A stretch of DNA of 64,000 bases, taken from assembly GCA_038093515.1 (NCBI GenBank), contig JBBPSI010000008.1, forward strand, positions 186,001 through 250,000, in the 5' to 3' direction. This DNA comes from Butyriboletus loyo (taxonomy: Eukaryota; Basidiomycota; Agaricomycetes; Boletales; Boletaceae). The notes below the pieces were generated by a model. The model was given only the letters and a program-made list of their open reading frames with translations. It was not told where the DNA came from and searched no databases. Positions 22,723 through 34,026 of this stretch are shown piece after piece. The position numbers and the translations under genes are program-made. Every line of letters starts with the position of its first letter. The stretch's first letter is position 1.

Positions 22723-24795
22723 ATGGCGGAACGCATGTGGGAACCATCTCCTTCACCAGTTGAATCTTACAGCGATGCTTCGGGCGGGAACGAGGACGGT
22801 GAATGGCCGGTCAAGGCCGTTGTCGGTGAAGAGATACGCCTTGATGGCACTTCAAGGTATAGTACGCTGCACCACGATCGGTAATGGCGATCTCAGCACT
22901 TTTCCACAGATACGAAGTACGTCGCCATACATCATCTACCTCGCGCCCCTCCTGATTACCTTTCTACTTCGCGATATGCAGGTGAGGTGGGAAAACTGGC
23001 ACCGTCGGGATGGTTCAAATACCACCTGGGAAACGGACACGTTTGAACCGATCAAGCTCATAAGGCAATGGCAACGAACACAGAAAGCCATGCGCAATTC
23101 CCTTGCAGATGTCTCCCTCGACATGAAGGTCCCGTGGCCGGATGACGCCGTTCACAAGCGCCTCACTGATCACCGCAAGCAGGCCTACGGCGAGAAATTA
23201 GAGCGGCGTCGCGCGTCTCCGATATCGACCGTTGATTGGGACGCAGAAATAGAAAATGCGTATGGGAAGTTGCAAGAACCGAAGAGAGGCGAAGCAAACT
23301 CGAAACTTCGAACGAGGCGAGTTAACCCGGCATCCGCCCCTGGGTCCTCAGCAGGTGGCGTTGACCCCAAGTTTAGCTGGGTCCTCTAGGGAGCCCGAGA
23401 CTGTACATACACTTCCATCTGTCATCATCTCTCAGCCGACATTGTGAGTACATCCCTCGCGCATGTCGCGTTTGATCTGACCGCATGTGCCAGACGAGGG
23501 CGTATCTCATCAAGGTGGCATAAAGCTGCTAGAAAAGTGATGGCTGCGACGGTCCGCATATCCCCTGATATCTCTGATGAGAATGTCCCACGTAACCTCC
23601 GAAACTTTACATACATGGAGAAAGGCTACGTTTTCCGGTACGTTTTCCCTTGCAAGAGCTAGTGGCGTGTTCACCTCTATTATGTAGCGACAATAACCTG
23701 CAAGAGATTTACAATGCTTCCCGTGATGTCTTCACGACGTGCGATTGTATGACCTGTTCGGATGCTTCGGATTGCTCTTGCCGGGACATGTCCAAAGTTT
23801 ATGATGTAAGAGGCAGAAGGGACTTCTCTGCCTACTCTGAGGTAATTCCATCGCGAGTTTCGCTGGGATTAGAGTTGAAAGAAGGTACAGGGCCTATTCA
23901 CCTTTCAAGTCCCGCGAGGAGTAGAGGTCATCGAATGTAACAAGGTTTGGCCCAACGAGTCCGTGCTTCCTTTCACCCATTATTTTAACGACTCCTAGCA
24001 CTGCGGATGCGGTAACGATTGCGGAAATCGCGCGGCCCAACTTTCCCGTACCATCGGTATTGAAGTGTTTGACACGAACCGATGTGGGTGGGGCGTGCGT
24101 GCTCTGGATGACATTCCCCGGGGAAAGGTTCTTGGCACATACACAGGGTAATATTGCATTTCGGTGCGCTGAACTGTAGTTGACACAACTCTTCGTCACC
24201 GCAGGACGTTGATGTGAGTGTTCCACGTGGCCACACAAACCTGGGCTCAGCCTGAGCGATACCAGTCGGAGGGATGAAGTAGATAAGCTACCTGAGGAAC
24301 ACCAGGGATACTTATTCGACCTCGATAGCACCGAAGTCAGAGACTCGGAGAACTTTGGGGAAAAATACACTGTGGACTGTTACGAGTGTGGTAAGTGCTC
24401 GATGACGATCGTGATTCCCGGCATGAACTGACGGTTGTTGGAGGTAACTGGACGCGGTTCGTAAAGTAGGTGAATATGTTACGCACGACCGTGTTGTGCT
24501 GAGTCGTGCTGTATAGTCACTCATGCAGTCCGAACATGGAGGTTTACTGTGTAGTGTACGACACGATACCATATGTGAGCCAGTCCTTCGGGACAAGCTG
24601 TCGTTCACTGACGTTTGATCGCAGGTGAACATGCCATATGTAGCGTTTGTAGCATCGACCGATATCCTGGCAGGCACGGAGCTGACGATTGACTATCATC
24701 CTTACGCTGAAGAGGACAGGAAGGGGAAGCGGGCGGCGACAGGAGGCGACTGTAGATGTGGTTCGAAGGCGTGCCGGGGATGGCTCCAAATGTGA
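22723..24795 (+). CDS. Histone H3 lysine-9 methyltransferase, Clr4/SUV39 type
   Basis: Heterochromatin methyltransferase. ATG 22723 (MAERMWEPSPSPVESYSDAS) leads into a chromodomain: EWPVKAVVGEEIRLDGTSRY, EVRWENWHRRDGSNTTWETD. A charged linker follows (KLERRRASPISTVDWDAEIE). Pre-SET has the zinc-binding cysteines TTCDCMTCSDASDCSCRDM and CNKHCGCGNDCGNR. SET has CGWGVRALDDIPRGKVLGTY, GYLFDLDS, the catalytic NHSCSPNMEVYCVVYD, ILAGTELTIDYHPYAEED. Post-SET is CRCGSKACRGWLQM. The NHSC motif and the Tyr of DYHPY are intact, so it should be active. About ten short introns. Domain order chromo/pre-SET/SET/post-SET equals Clr4. Divergent from RAD54; the next gene starts 87 nt after its stop. Confidence 0.95.
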
Positions 24796-24882
24796 TTGTC
24801 GTAAATATCGTCCAAAAGTGGCCGGTTTCCGTTGTGTAACGTGGGCAAAGCGAACCCAACCTGTCTCTCAACGTTTCCCGTC

Positions 24883-26781
24883 ATGTCGTTCAGCGAGTTC
24901 CTCGGTTACACTTCGATATGTTGTTGGCTGGGCGCACAGTTCCCGTGAGTTCACAATTGCGCCATACTTGAGACACTCTGATGTGCTCGCGCGGTACCCA
25001 AGACAAATCGTAGAGAACATGAAGCAGCAATCCTGCGAAAGTCTTGCGCTTCCCTTCTTGTTCAACTGGATGCTCGGTACGCCAGGATTCCGCCACCTTG
25101 CTGCTCACAAGTCCATACCGAGGATTGACTTCTCCTCGCAGGCGACGTTTCCAATCTCATCGGGTGCCTTCTTACACATCAGCTACCCTTCCAGGTGAGC
25201 TTACTCCTCTCCAAATCTCTTCATCGATGGTGATTATCCGCATAGACATATCTTGCCACATATTTCTGCCTCGTTGACACTTGTCTGCTGTACCAGTACT
25301 TTCACTACGGTGGCAGCCCTAAAACTCCCCCCTTCGCCTACGTGCACACGCGTTCCCGCACTACTTCCTCCGCTCGGAGACTATCCGTCGATGCATCGCA
25401 ATACCGCACTCTGTCCACCACGGCGGGGAATATCGCCGCAGCCGCAGCCGCGCTCGCCGCTCATTCAGACACCTATCCAGAGCACCGCCATTCAAAGAAA
25501 CTCAATGAGGACTTTTTGACCGATCAGCAATCCACTGCCCAACACTCGTCTGAAGTACCTCGGGATGAAGTAAGCGACGCTGTGCTCTCTTCGCTTTCGG
25601 AGAGTCTTCATTCCGAGAGTGGACGGAGGAAGAGAGTGTCATGGAGCCGGGAGAGGCACGAGCATCCCACTGGTGGCTCTTCGGTACGGCATATGTCGCC
25701 CGTAGTATCGGCGACGCTCCATCATACATCTGCGCCTGCAGCTGCACTACTTGCGAGAGGAAGGCCGCTGCAACGCGAAGAAGCAGAAGATCTACCCGAA
25801 GAACAGGCGATCGAAACAGAGAGGAGGAACGCTTCAAGAGCTAGTCGGAGGAGTGTCGGGATGGTCCTGCTAGGTATGGGCGTACTTTTTGGTGTTGGAA
25901 GATATACGGGCGGTACACAACCAATGGTTGGAAGAGGGTTGAAGACCGGGGAGGTACTTGTACCAATCTCTAATCTGAACCTCTCGTTGGCAACTCGATT
26001 ACCTGTCGTGGAAAATCCGCCAAACGACCTTACGGACTCGCCTCCTTCCTCTGTCGACGTGGAGTTGCCCCTGCCTCCGAACGACACTGGATTCAGCCAG
26101 CAACGACAACTCGACGAAGACGCGTCTTACGAGCGCGTCTTGGGACGTATATTTGCTTGGCTGTGTACCACTCTCTATCTAACATCACGACTACCGCAAA
26201 TATGGAAGAACGTGAGTCGAACACGCGCTGCGAGTTCATAACATCATCATTGACGATGTCCCTAGTACGTCAGGAAGTCGGTTGAAGTACAGCGAGACAT
26301 TGCTTGATTCAGGATGACTGATTCTGACCCATGTCGTGACAGGGCCTCTCGATATATCTTTTCGTCTTCGCGTTTCTCGGCAACTTCTTTTATGTACTCT
26401 CAATCCTCACGTCTCCTCAAGCTCATCTCCCACCACCAGCATCAACTGAGTTCTTCCGCGAGAGCCTCCCGTGCGTTAGCCCCATTCGAGCTCATCGTTT
26501 CCCTTGATCACACCTTTTTCCCTTCGGGTAGGTATCTCCTGGGCAGCGGTGGGACCTTCGTTTTCGACATTACCATCGTATCCCAGTCTTTTATCTACAA
26601 AGGCAAACATCCTCGAAGGGGTTATATCCGGAGTCGGGGAAACTCTCTTGTACGGAGTGCGGCGCTTGCAGAGGAGACAGCAGGGTTGCTGCGGGGAGAT
26701 ATGCTCGCGGCGACACGTGCTCATTCAGAATGGCCGCACACGGAGAGCGCCGTGGTGCCACGCTCACAGAGCCGGGGTTGA
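24883..26781 (+). CDS. PQ-loop vacuolar/lysosomal basic amino acid transporter (Ypq1/PQLC2 family)
   Basis: Seven-TM transporter with two PQ motifs. ATG 24883: MSFSEFLGYTSICCWLGAQF, then PQIVENMKQQSCESLALPFL (first PQ loop), FNWMLGDVSNLIGCLLTHQL and PFQTYLATYFCLVDTCLLYQ. A long, Ser/Arg-rich cytosolic loop of about 280 residues follows (SLSESLHSESGRRKRVSWSR), with one TM in it (VGMVLLGMGVLFGVGRY). The second repeat is LGRIFAWLCTTLYLTSRLPQ, IWKNYVRKSVEGLSLYLFVF, AFLGNFFYVLSILTSP and LGSGGTFVFDITIVSQSFIY. The FNWMLGDxxNLxGCLLTxQLP motif is diagnostic. Stop at 26779-26781. Starts 87 nt after the methyltransferase stop. Five or six introns. Confidence 0.93.
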
Positions 26782-26974
26782 AGCAGGCGAGCGGCTATAC
26801 GCGATTCTCAGCGACACTATGTATATCGTGGACGTTCACTAGTATCTTGTGTTATACCACTACGACCGAAAGGAGATGGCTGAAACGTGAGCACGTGCCA
26901 CCGTGCATCACCGTGTACATGAGCCCCTCCACGGCTTATTTTGTCCCATCTTCGTCCAGGCTACCGACCAGACG

Positions 26975-28217
26975 ATGCCCAGTGTACCCAGCAAAGGGAG
27001 ACAACCTGGCGACGGAAACACCGAGCCTGTGAGCAATCAAAGTCTCGCTGAACCGCGCCAAGACCATCTTGTACGAACCTTGCATTGTCTGCTCTCAGCC
27101 ACCGGTTGATCACTCGGCACGCAGCGTAACCTCGTCCTCAACTACCTATGTCACAACTGTTACCTCAAGACCGCAGAAGCGTTTGCAAAGGACAGTGCTG
27201 TTCGCCATCTCGACAAGGACGGCGATGAGATTACTGACCGAACAATTGGGCGGGTGGGGGATGGTATGAGCACCATCGGTTCTCAAAGATCATCGACAGA
27301 CCTGAGCGACGGGATGGTCCGGAATATTCTGATACGACAAAGTACGTCGTCCGACTCGAAAACAACTAACATTCTCGGATAACATTTCACATTCTTTCAA
27401 AGACATCAAATTCGAGATCCTCTCGGGAAACATCGAGAAGGCGATCGTCCTCCTGAACCGACATTTTCCCAAAGTCCTTGCAGAGGACGGTACCGACTAC
27501 GAGATGGAGATAACGGACGAGAACGCGAACCCGTCGCGGTTCGAGTACATCGGGGAAACTCTGAACCCAATTCATCTCTCACTCAACCTCCGCATCTTGG
27601 CATTCATCGAGGCGTGTCGTACGGTCCCCCTTGTGTACACTCCACCGAGCCGGGGAGCTAGGAGTCCTATCTCCCTGAACTCGGACGTTTCGATGGTCGC
27701 AGCTCCTCCCATAAAACGCAACCCAAAGGACGAAGACCACCATAATGAGGAGCTGTTGTTTCGTGTACAGAAACTAGGTGCGACTGTCAAAGCCCTTTGC
27801 AAGCCAGATGATCGCGCAATCTATGACAAGGAACTCGAGACCGTCGCTGGGCTCCTTATATACGCTGTCCCGGAGAACAGTCCGATGGCGAAATACCTAC
27901 ACCAAGAAAGACGCGATAGAGTCGCGGAGCAGATAAACAATGCAGTCCTACGTTTGTCGATTTACTCGTTGTGCATGTGGACGCTCTTTGAACGATCGAC
28001 GTTGCCAGATCACACTAATATGCCGTCGGTCTCGTATCTGGAACTGGCGGTCCGATATACGCATTGTTTATGGGCTACGTTACACGAGCTACGGGTCAAA
28101 GTCCCTGCTGCCCACCGACCGGGTGGGGTTTCTCCTCCCCACGGCACGGGTCCGCAGGGTGCCGGCGAATCCGACAAAGAGCCTTTTCTCGAGGTGAACT
28201 TTCCCTGTGTGCTTTGA
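26975..28217 (+). CDS. LisH-CTLH-CRA domain protein (RanBPM/GID-complex like, no SPRY seen)
   Basis: Likely subunit of, or relative to, the CTLH/GID E3 ligase. Exon 1 (MPSVPSKGRQPGDGNTEP) is joined to a LisH motif (RNLVLNYLCHNCYLKTAEAF), a short acidic linker, then CTLH: SDGMVRNILIRQNIKFEILS, GNIEKAIVLLNRHFPKVLAE. The CRA part carries LNPIHLSLNLRILAFIEACR and, after a roughly 70-residue insertion, DKELETVAGLLIYAVPENSP and RRDRVAEQINNAVLRLSIYS. No SPRY domain is visible upstream, unlike RanBPM/Gid1, and the insertion makes it longer than Gid8. The stop at 28217 assumes no further intron; a weak GTGAAC...AG intron would instead give an end at 28294. Domain call is firm, subfamily is open. Confidence 0.8.
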
Positions 28218-28570
28218 TCGAAATTTCATTCTAACGTGGGGTCGATGATAGGCTCGACCTTTCGACTTGCAACTCTTCCTGAATACAAGGACATGAATTT
28301 CGTTTCGCAGCCTCTACTTTTCTTGCACGCTAGCTTTTGTCACCCTAGAGTCGATCGTTTTTTCCTCTGGCCATTCAGCACTAGTATCATCCAAGTCGTA
28401 CATTTTTTGTACCTGGATATAGTCTTACATTACTCATATTGTACAAGCAAAGAAATCGATAGCATGCCTTGCAGGTTCTGTCCGGGTGGATGACGTTGTG
28501 CATCGTGGATGTTACACGAATATATCAAGGCCCCAAAAGCGTCCCATCGCCATTAACCGCGTACACCAAT

Positions 28571-29750
28571 CTATTGAATGATTCTGACGTCCTCCCATCG
28601 CCCTCTGTTCAGCTCCAACAGTAGCGTCGGAGTTACCGGACACGCTCTCAGTCCAAGCACCTCCAACCTCCGCAACTTGCCCCATCCCACTTCCTCCAGT
28701 ATCGGTCTCCCTCTATCGACGGCTTCGAGAGAGTACAACCACGCATTGTAGGACAAATCCAGGAGAACGAGAAGCGGACAGATCGTCGGCAATCGTTGAA
28801 GCGGGATCCGGTGGGGTATATGGACGAGCGCGAGATGCGTGATCGTCGGCGGGAACGCCAGCACAGTGGTAGCGCTCAGAGGGCTCGAAAGGACGGCGAG
28901 AGAATGCAGAGCAAGGGACTCGCTGTCTTGGCTCTGCACGGCGTCCCACGATTCACTGGGCTCGGACTCGCCGTCTTTGCGCTCCAGTGCGTCGGTATCG
29001 TCGTGGTGGGCGTTCTCGGCGGTGGTACGGTCGTCGTTCTTCCGGAAGGTACTCCCACGCAGGGTATTGTGCGGTCCGACGACGATAAGTTCGGTGTCGG
29101 TGTGCGTAGTGCCTTGACACAGCGTGTCGAGCTCGATCTGGGATAATGGTGTGTGGATGGCTGTGTAACGAAGAAAGGCACGGCGGAGGTGAGGTGGGAT
29201 GTAAGGCACGACCTGGGCGAGGTCTGTGCATGGGCAGGTAGATCGGATGAGCTGCAGACAGAGAAGGGTCAACTGCGGGATTGGACTAGGATCGGGATAG
29301 ATCAGGTGGGAACGCGCACTGTTGGGTGTGACGTCGGCAGAGAATAAAAGCGAGAGTGCGCGTTCCCGCCATCCGGGGGTGTCGGCGACATCGATGTCAT
29401 TCTCGACTTTGATGGGTAATGAGGTTGACGTTGCAGGTGATCGCCAGCTCCTGGGGGGACTGGGTCCGGGGATCCAGGAAGGACCCGTTGCCGGCGCTGG
29501 CGAGCCTGAAGGGTAGATGAGGTTGATGGGTAACGTCGGTCGGTTATGGGTGGCACGAGACGATAGTAAGCGGCTAGATACGGGCCTGCCCTGCACGTTC
29601 CGTGCGTGTCTGAAGTGCTCGCCCCTGGGGATGGAGGGTTCTGCGAGATATACCCAAATAGCGAAGGAACACCAACCTGAGAGTCTGCAGGATGTTATTG
29701 ACCTGTCGCACCGGGACGTCGCCCTCTGGGGGTGTCTTCTGTGGGGCCAT
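28571..29750 (-). CDS. Unrecognised protein with a C-terminal leucine-rich segment
   Basis: Two exons: MAPQKTPPEGDVPVRQVNNI (ATG 29750), then via an intron of about 85 nt to HARNVQGRPVSSRLLSSRAT and an uninterrupted frame to the stop at 28571. The first half is basic and proline-rich (SGSPAPATGPSWIPGPSPPR). The middle has a helical stretch (LTLLCLQLIRS, YIPPHLRRAFLRYTAIHTPL). The C-terminus looks like two or three LRR units: LAFPPTITHLALVHIPHRIP, CPLLVLLDLSYNAWLYSLEA and LRRLEVLGLRACPVTPTLLL. No signal peptide or TM. About 370 aa. I do not recognise the family. Convergent with the LisH-CTLH gene. Confidence 0.7.
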
Positions 29751-30113
29751 CGTAAGGTCGCGCTATAACTCGGAGACCGGAAGCCTTCGAAGCTCAGTGG
29801 TGTCGATCTTCACATCTGACTGTCAGCGAGTCCGTTCGTGGCCAATGCTAACGTTCAAGTCCATGTCGTAGTTGATAGCGTGGATGAGCTCAAGGTCGTT
29901 TCAATCACGGTTCGCGCGTTGCTCGATCAAGGTCGGGAATGAAAAGTTCATACTCGTTTTCGACATAAGGTGTATACATGGCGGAACAGATGCAGGTTGA
30001 TGTGAATTCATGCCAGGCATACCCTCATACAGAGCAACATCCTCCAGCTACGCGACAGGGCTCCCCAGTGCCCACTCCCCAATAACGCAAATCATCACAG
30101 CGTACAGCAGCGC
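29751..30113. other. Intergenic, RPL7 3' region
   Basis: About 360 bp between the RPL7 stop and the start of the next minus-strand gene; no feature recognised. Confidence 0.5.
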
Positions 30114-31261
30114 TCAGTTCATTTGCCGGATGAGCTTGTTGATGTTGGACTCTCGGTCACCAAAGTCACCACCCTGGACGAAGTGCTTGAATTTCCGTGT
30201 CCTCCAGCCACCAGTGGGGTTCGAGAGCTTGAAAGGCCAGAGGAAGTTCGATGCCTACCATGGAACAAAATGAGAAAAAAAAGGTCAATTTCAGCAGTCA
30301 ATGTCCTGACCTGCTTGAAGTTTGGTCCAGTAGTGGCAATTTCGTGGATAAGGTCCTCAATGCAGAGGATGTTGTACTTGCCAAGCTTCTCCTCGATGAT
30401 AGCATTGTTCACAAGGGGAATGCGTTGCTTGTCGACCTTGCCGTATCCACGTTTGTAGATCAATTCTCGGACTGATTTGAGGTTAGGCTCGCTGAAGCTT
30501 CCATCAATAAAAGTAACACAAGAGCATCGGAACAAAGCCAACCCGTAAGCAACGTAAGGCTCGACCAATCGCAGCATCTGTTGCGTTGCCTTGGTCACCT
30601 TGACAAACACGCCATTGTTAATTTGGAGGAGACGAAGTAGTTGAAGGATCTTGCGGGGTTTTGGCGCGATTTCGTTGATACCACGGATACGGATGACAAA
30701 GTAAACTTTGGGCTCGGCAGGGACGTAGAAGTCGCCAGATGCCCGTGCTGCCCTTTTTAGCCGGACCTCCTCCTGCTCCTTTGCGAGGTACTCCTTCACG
30801 TAAGACTCGGCCCGCTTGAAGACGACCTTGCGTTTTGCGTGTGCCGCCTATTGGAAAGTGTTAGGTTGACGGTATAAATGTATGGTTAAAAAGTCAAGGT
30901 GGAAATGTCAGTCCCGAAAGATGGTTAATTTAAGGCAGCACCGCAGAAAAACCGCTAGCCATAATTATTGAAATATGCATCATATAAAGAGGAAGAAAGC
31001 AATGTTTTCAAGAAACCTTGAGCGTACCTTCCGTGCAGCAGCAGCGGCAGTAAGACGCTCTTCCCGAGCCTTTTCATTTTGCTTGCGTTTTTTGAGAAGG
31101 GTCTCCGGAACTTGGATGTCCTGCGGTGGATAAGAGGGATCAGACTACGTCGGTTGAAGATCGGTTTTTCACTGACCGTGACCGAGGGGACGCTTGAATC
31201 GAATTGTCAATCTAACGCGGTCGTTACAGAATTTCGGTACTCACGTTGTTGAGGGCGCCAT
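30114..31261 (-). CDS. RPL7: 60S ribosomal protein uL30 (RPL7)
   Basis: Large-subunit ribosomal protein, 250 aa. Exons: 31245-31261, a 16-nt microexon 31177-31192, 31028-31120, 30543-30847, 30311-30491 and 30114-30254. Together they read [158 protein letters not shown] and [17 protein letters not shown], ending IRQMN. Four introns are 51-56 nt; the third (30848-31027) is 180 nt and carries a snoRNA candidate. The 51-nt intron 30492-30542 is a multiple of three with no stop, so its retention would insert 17 residues rather than truncate. Confidence 0.97.
30903..30988 (-). ncRNA. snR39b-like: Intronic box C/D snoRNA candidate, snR39b-like (targets LSU rRNA G805, yeast numbering)
   Basis: Lies in the 180-nt third intron of RPL7. 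Box C-like ATGATGC is at 30983-30977 and box D CTGA at 30911-30908. Right upstream of box D the RNA carries ACCATCTTTCGGG, 13 nt complementary to the universally conserved LSU rRNA segment CCCGAAAGATGGT. By the box D +5 rule the methylated base is the G of CCCG, which is G805 in yeast 25S. In S. cerevisiae that base is guided by snR39b, which is also hosted in an RPL7 intron (RPL7B), and snR39/snR59 in RPL7A guide A807 two bases away. A perfect 7-bp external stem (30894-30900 with 31015-31021) closes the region. Weak point: the last base of box C is C instead of A. Confidence 0.65.
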
Positions 31262-31697
31262 GGAGGTCTTGAAGTTAAGGTGGTCGGTCTAGCATGCGGA
31301 ACCACTCGCAGAGATGCGGTGGCTGAATAGCTATACAGTCATTGGGTCATTTGTTCCCACAGTTGGCGAGCCGCCGGTTGTTTGGGCCTCTTTCCCCTTT
31401 TGGATGTGCGGCGCTGCCAAGAGCGTGCTGGTGCCATCCGCGACATCGTTTCAGCATTCGCTCTGTTCTTTGTCGTGCGTTCTTCCATGTGTTCATTTTC
31501 AGGCCAGCGCTTCTTCCCCCCCTCATGACCCCTTGTGCACAGTCCACACAGCATTCACACGGGCACGCGTTGATGGCATGCCGTAAGTTTGCCATCAGGA
31601 AGGGGAATCGATCCCTGACCCTGACGGGCGGTCCCTCTTAATAATATACAGTCAGGTGTGCCGGAACCTGGCTTAGTTTTTCTTTTCCTCCCCTACC
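31262..31697. promoter_or_regulatory. Divergent promoter region, RPL7 / membrane glycoprotein
   Basis: 436 bp between two divergent start codons. No defined motif was recognised. Confidence 0.4.
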
Positions 31698-33027
31698 ATG
31701 GCCCCACGTAGAGACCTACACTGGCCATCACTCGCGATCCTCGCCACGGGATTGCTTTCTGTGGGTCCTGTAGGGATTCTTGCCCAAACCTCGACTGCTG
31801 TTTGCCTATCTTCATATAATTGGGTACGTCGCTCTGCCCTATTCAAGTGTTTCGCTCTTAAAGTGTCTTCGATGACTAGATGTTCAACAGCAAGAACCAG
31901 GACCCCTGTGTTATTTCAGCGTATCTGCAAGGCGCGTGCAATGGTGGCCGTACGTTTCTTTCCATTTATGTCATGCTGTCTTTCAGAGCTCTGATGTTCA
32001 ACAAGAATTTACCATCGATGCTCTCCCAAACGCCACTCACTATACTGGACCCTATGCGGATGAACAAAATCAGTGTCAATGTAGCTCTGTCACATACAAC
32101 ACTATAAGTGCATGTGGTATTTGCCAGGGTCGTAATTATATCAGGTATTGTGAACTCCTACGAAACGCCGTTCGCACACCCTTATCTTCCACCATCAGTT
32201 GGAGCTCATGGGACTACAATTGTTCGACTGTTTATCTAGCAGTGTATGTTCTCATACACTCCACAGTTCCCATGAGGTTTATCATTCCAATAGCTTTCCT
32301 CCGGGTATTCCAAGCGGCACAGCAGTGCCAGCATGGGCGTTTCAAGACGTGACGGTATGCATAACACTGAGCATCTACCACTGGTGCTGAGGGTTCTTTT
32401 CCAGACCAACGATGGGTTCAACGTAACGCTTGCTCAGTCTGTCGGCGGTAAGTTGCCATGTATATAGCCACTGCACGTAATACTCATCATATCGTTCAGA
32501 TAATCCTGAGTCGACTGCATCCAGTCCCCAATCCACCGCAACGTCCGCTCCTTCGGCGTCTCTTACTAACTCGGCATCGACTTCAAGCACCTCAAGCTCA
32601 TCGTCCTCGGGGAGTAGTTCAAATGCCGGGGCGATTGCCGGAGGTGTTGTTGGTGGTGTCGTCGGAGTTGCACTGGTCGCTGGAGTTGTGGCCTTTTTCG
32701 CTATGAAGAAGAAGAGATCTCGAACCATGCCATCGGAACAACTTGCTGATCACCCGACATCACCTGCCTATCCTTCTGGTTATACAGACGCCGCTCCTTT
32801 CGCTCCCCAAATGGCACAGCCCAGGCTCTATGTAAGTGTAGAGAATCTCCTTGAGATTTTGGTGTCTTACAATATTCCAGGATCCGTCCGATCCCAGTAC
32901 ATTCCCTGCTTCTCCGCCTCCAACCACTCTTGCGAGCGTATCGTCAAACAACGTTCAGGGTCCTGGTACCAATTTTTCCTCCCCTTCTGCGCATCCCGGG
33001 TACTACAGTGGCGTGCCAGAGATATAA
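31698..33027 (+). CDS. Secreted/plasma-membrane glycoprotein with one TM, Mid2/Wsc-like layout
   Basis: ATG 31698 opens a signal peptide (WPSLAILATGLLSVGPVGIL, cleavage probably after AQ). The ectodomain is cysteine-containing: NSKNQDPCVISAYLQGACNG, ADEQNQCQCSSVTYNTISAC, GICQGRNYIRWSSWDYNCS. A Ser/Thr-rich stalk follows (STSSTSSSSSSGSSSNAG), then a glycine/valine TM (AIAGGVVGGVVGVALVAGVV AFFA), KKKRSR as stop-transfer, and a proline-rich cytosolic tail ending SAHPGYYSGVPEI, stop 33025-33027. Six or seven short introns. This design is very common in Agaricomycetes and usually annotated as hypothetical; a cell-wall stress sensor role is only suggested by layout. Confidence 0.8.
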
Positions 33028-34026
33028 GGGCAGAGGTTTACGCCATGCCGTTTGACCTTTTCCGATTTCTGACCATCGCGATCTCATTTCAATAACACTC
33101 GTTTATTAGTACCAGTTGGCTCGCATCGTGGTGCCACACAGACATGCTTTGTGTACCTTGTCTTTTGAATGTGGTCTTTGTGGTTGGTTTGGTGTGCTGA
33201 CGGCTGCGCATTAATTTTCTGTGCACTGTTTATAATATTTCATATTTTCACCAGGTGGTCAAGAATGTCACAAGCTTGAGAGTGTCCTTAAGATTCACAG
33301 TAAATGTATGTCGAGCCTGCTGACACTAGTATTGGAGGGGGTCAAGAATGTTCTACGTTGGATCCTGGGTAGACAAAACTTGACATACTCTACTAACCCA
33401 GATCACATCCCTTCAACGAATCTGCGTACAAAGTACTGTTATGATGCATTTGATGTACATAGAGAAAATTTGTCATGAAATTTCTCGCCCGGGCGACGTG
33501 CGAATATGAAACCAGAATTCATGTCGGTGCACCAGGTGACCGACGGCACCCACGGAAGAGCTAGGATGATCGGCCAAAGGGTGCACCGTACAGTCTTTTC
33601 TGAGGCACCAAGAGATGCAGGATTGTCAGAGACATGGGACAATCGAGCATGTGGTAGACCAGCGCCTGGAAGTTGTTAAAAGATGGGAGAAATCGGCTCA
33701 CGGTCAACATTCCGATTTGAAGAACTGACTTTAGGGCAGGCTCCGAAGGACTGGTCTCACACGCTGAAGTAACCCCCATGGACATTCGCACTTGCATCGG
33801 GGAGTGGGAAGGGAGTGGGGTGGTGGACATGCGTTGTGCGGTCCTCGCACGACAAGAATATCGACATTAACCCGGTGCCACACTCCAAAGGAAGGACGGA
33901 ACGCCATGGACTGATAAGCTGGATGGTCACGAGCGATGGCTCCACACCTTTCTCTCTTGGTCAACCACATCGGGAACTCATATTTAAACCGATGGCGGGC
34001 ATGTATTCGTCCGCTCAACCCACAGA
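33028..34026. other. Intergenic, no gene recognised
   Basis: About 1 kb. The left half is AT-rich; a 12-base motif GGTCAAGAATGT occurs twice (near 33256 and 33340). No gene is supported on either strand. Confidence 0.45.
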
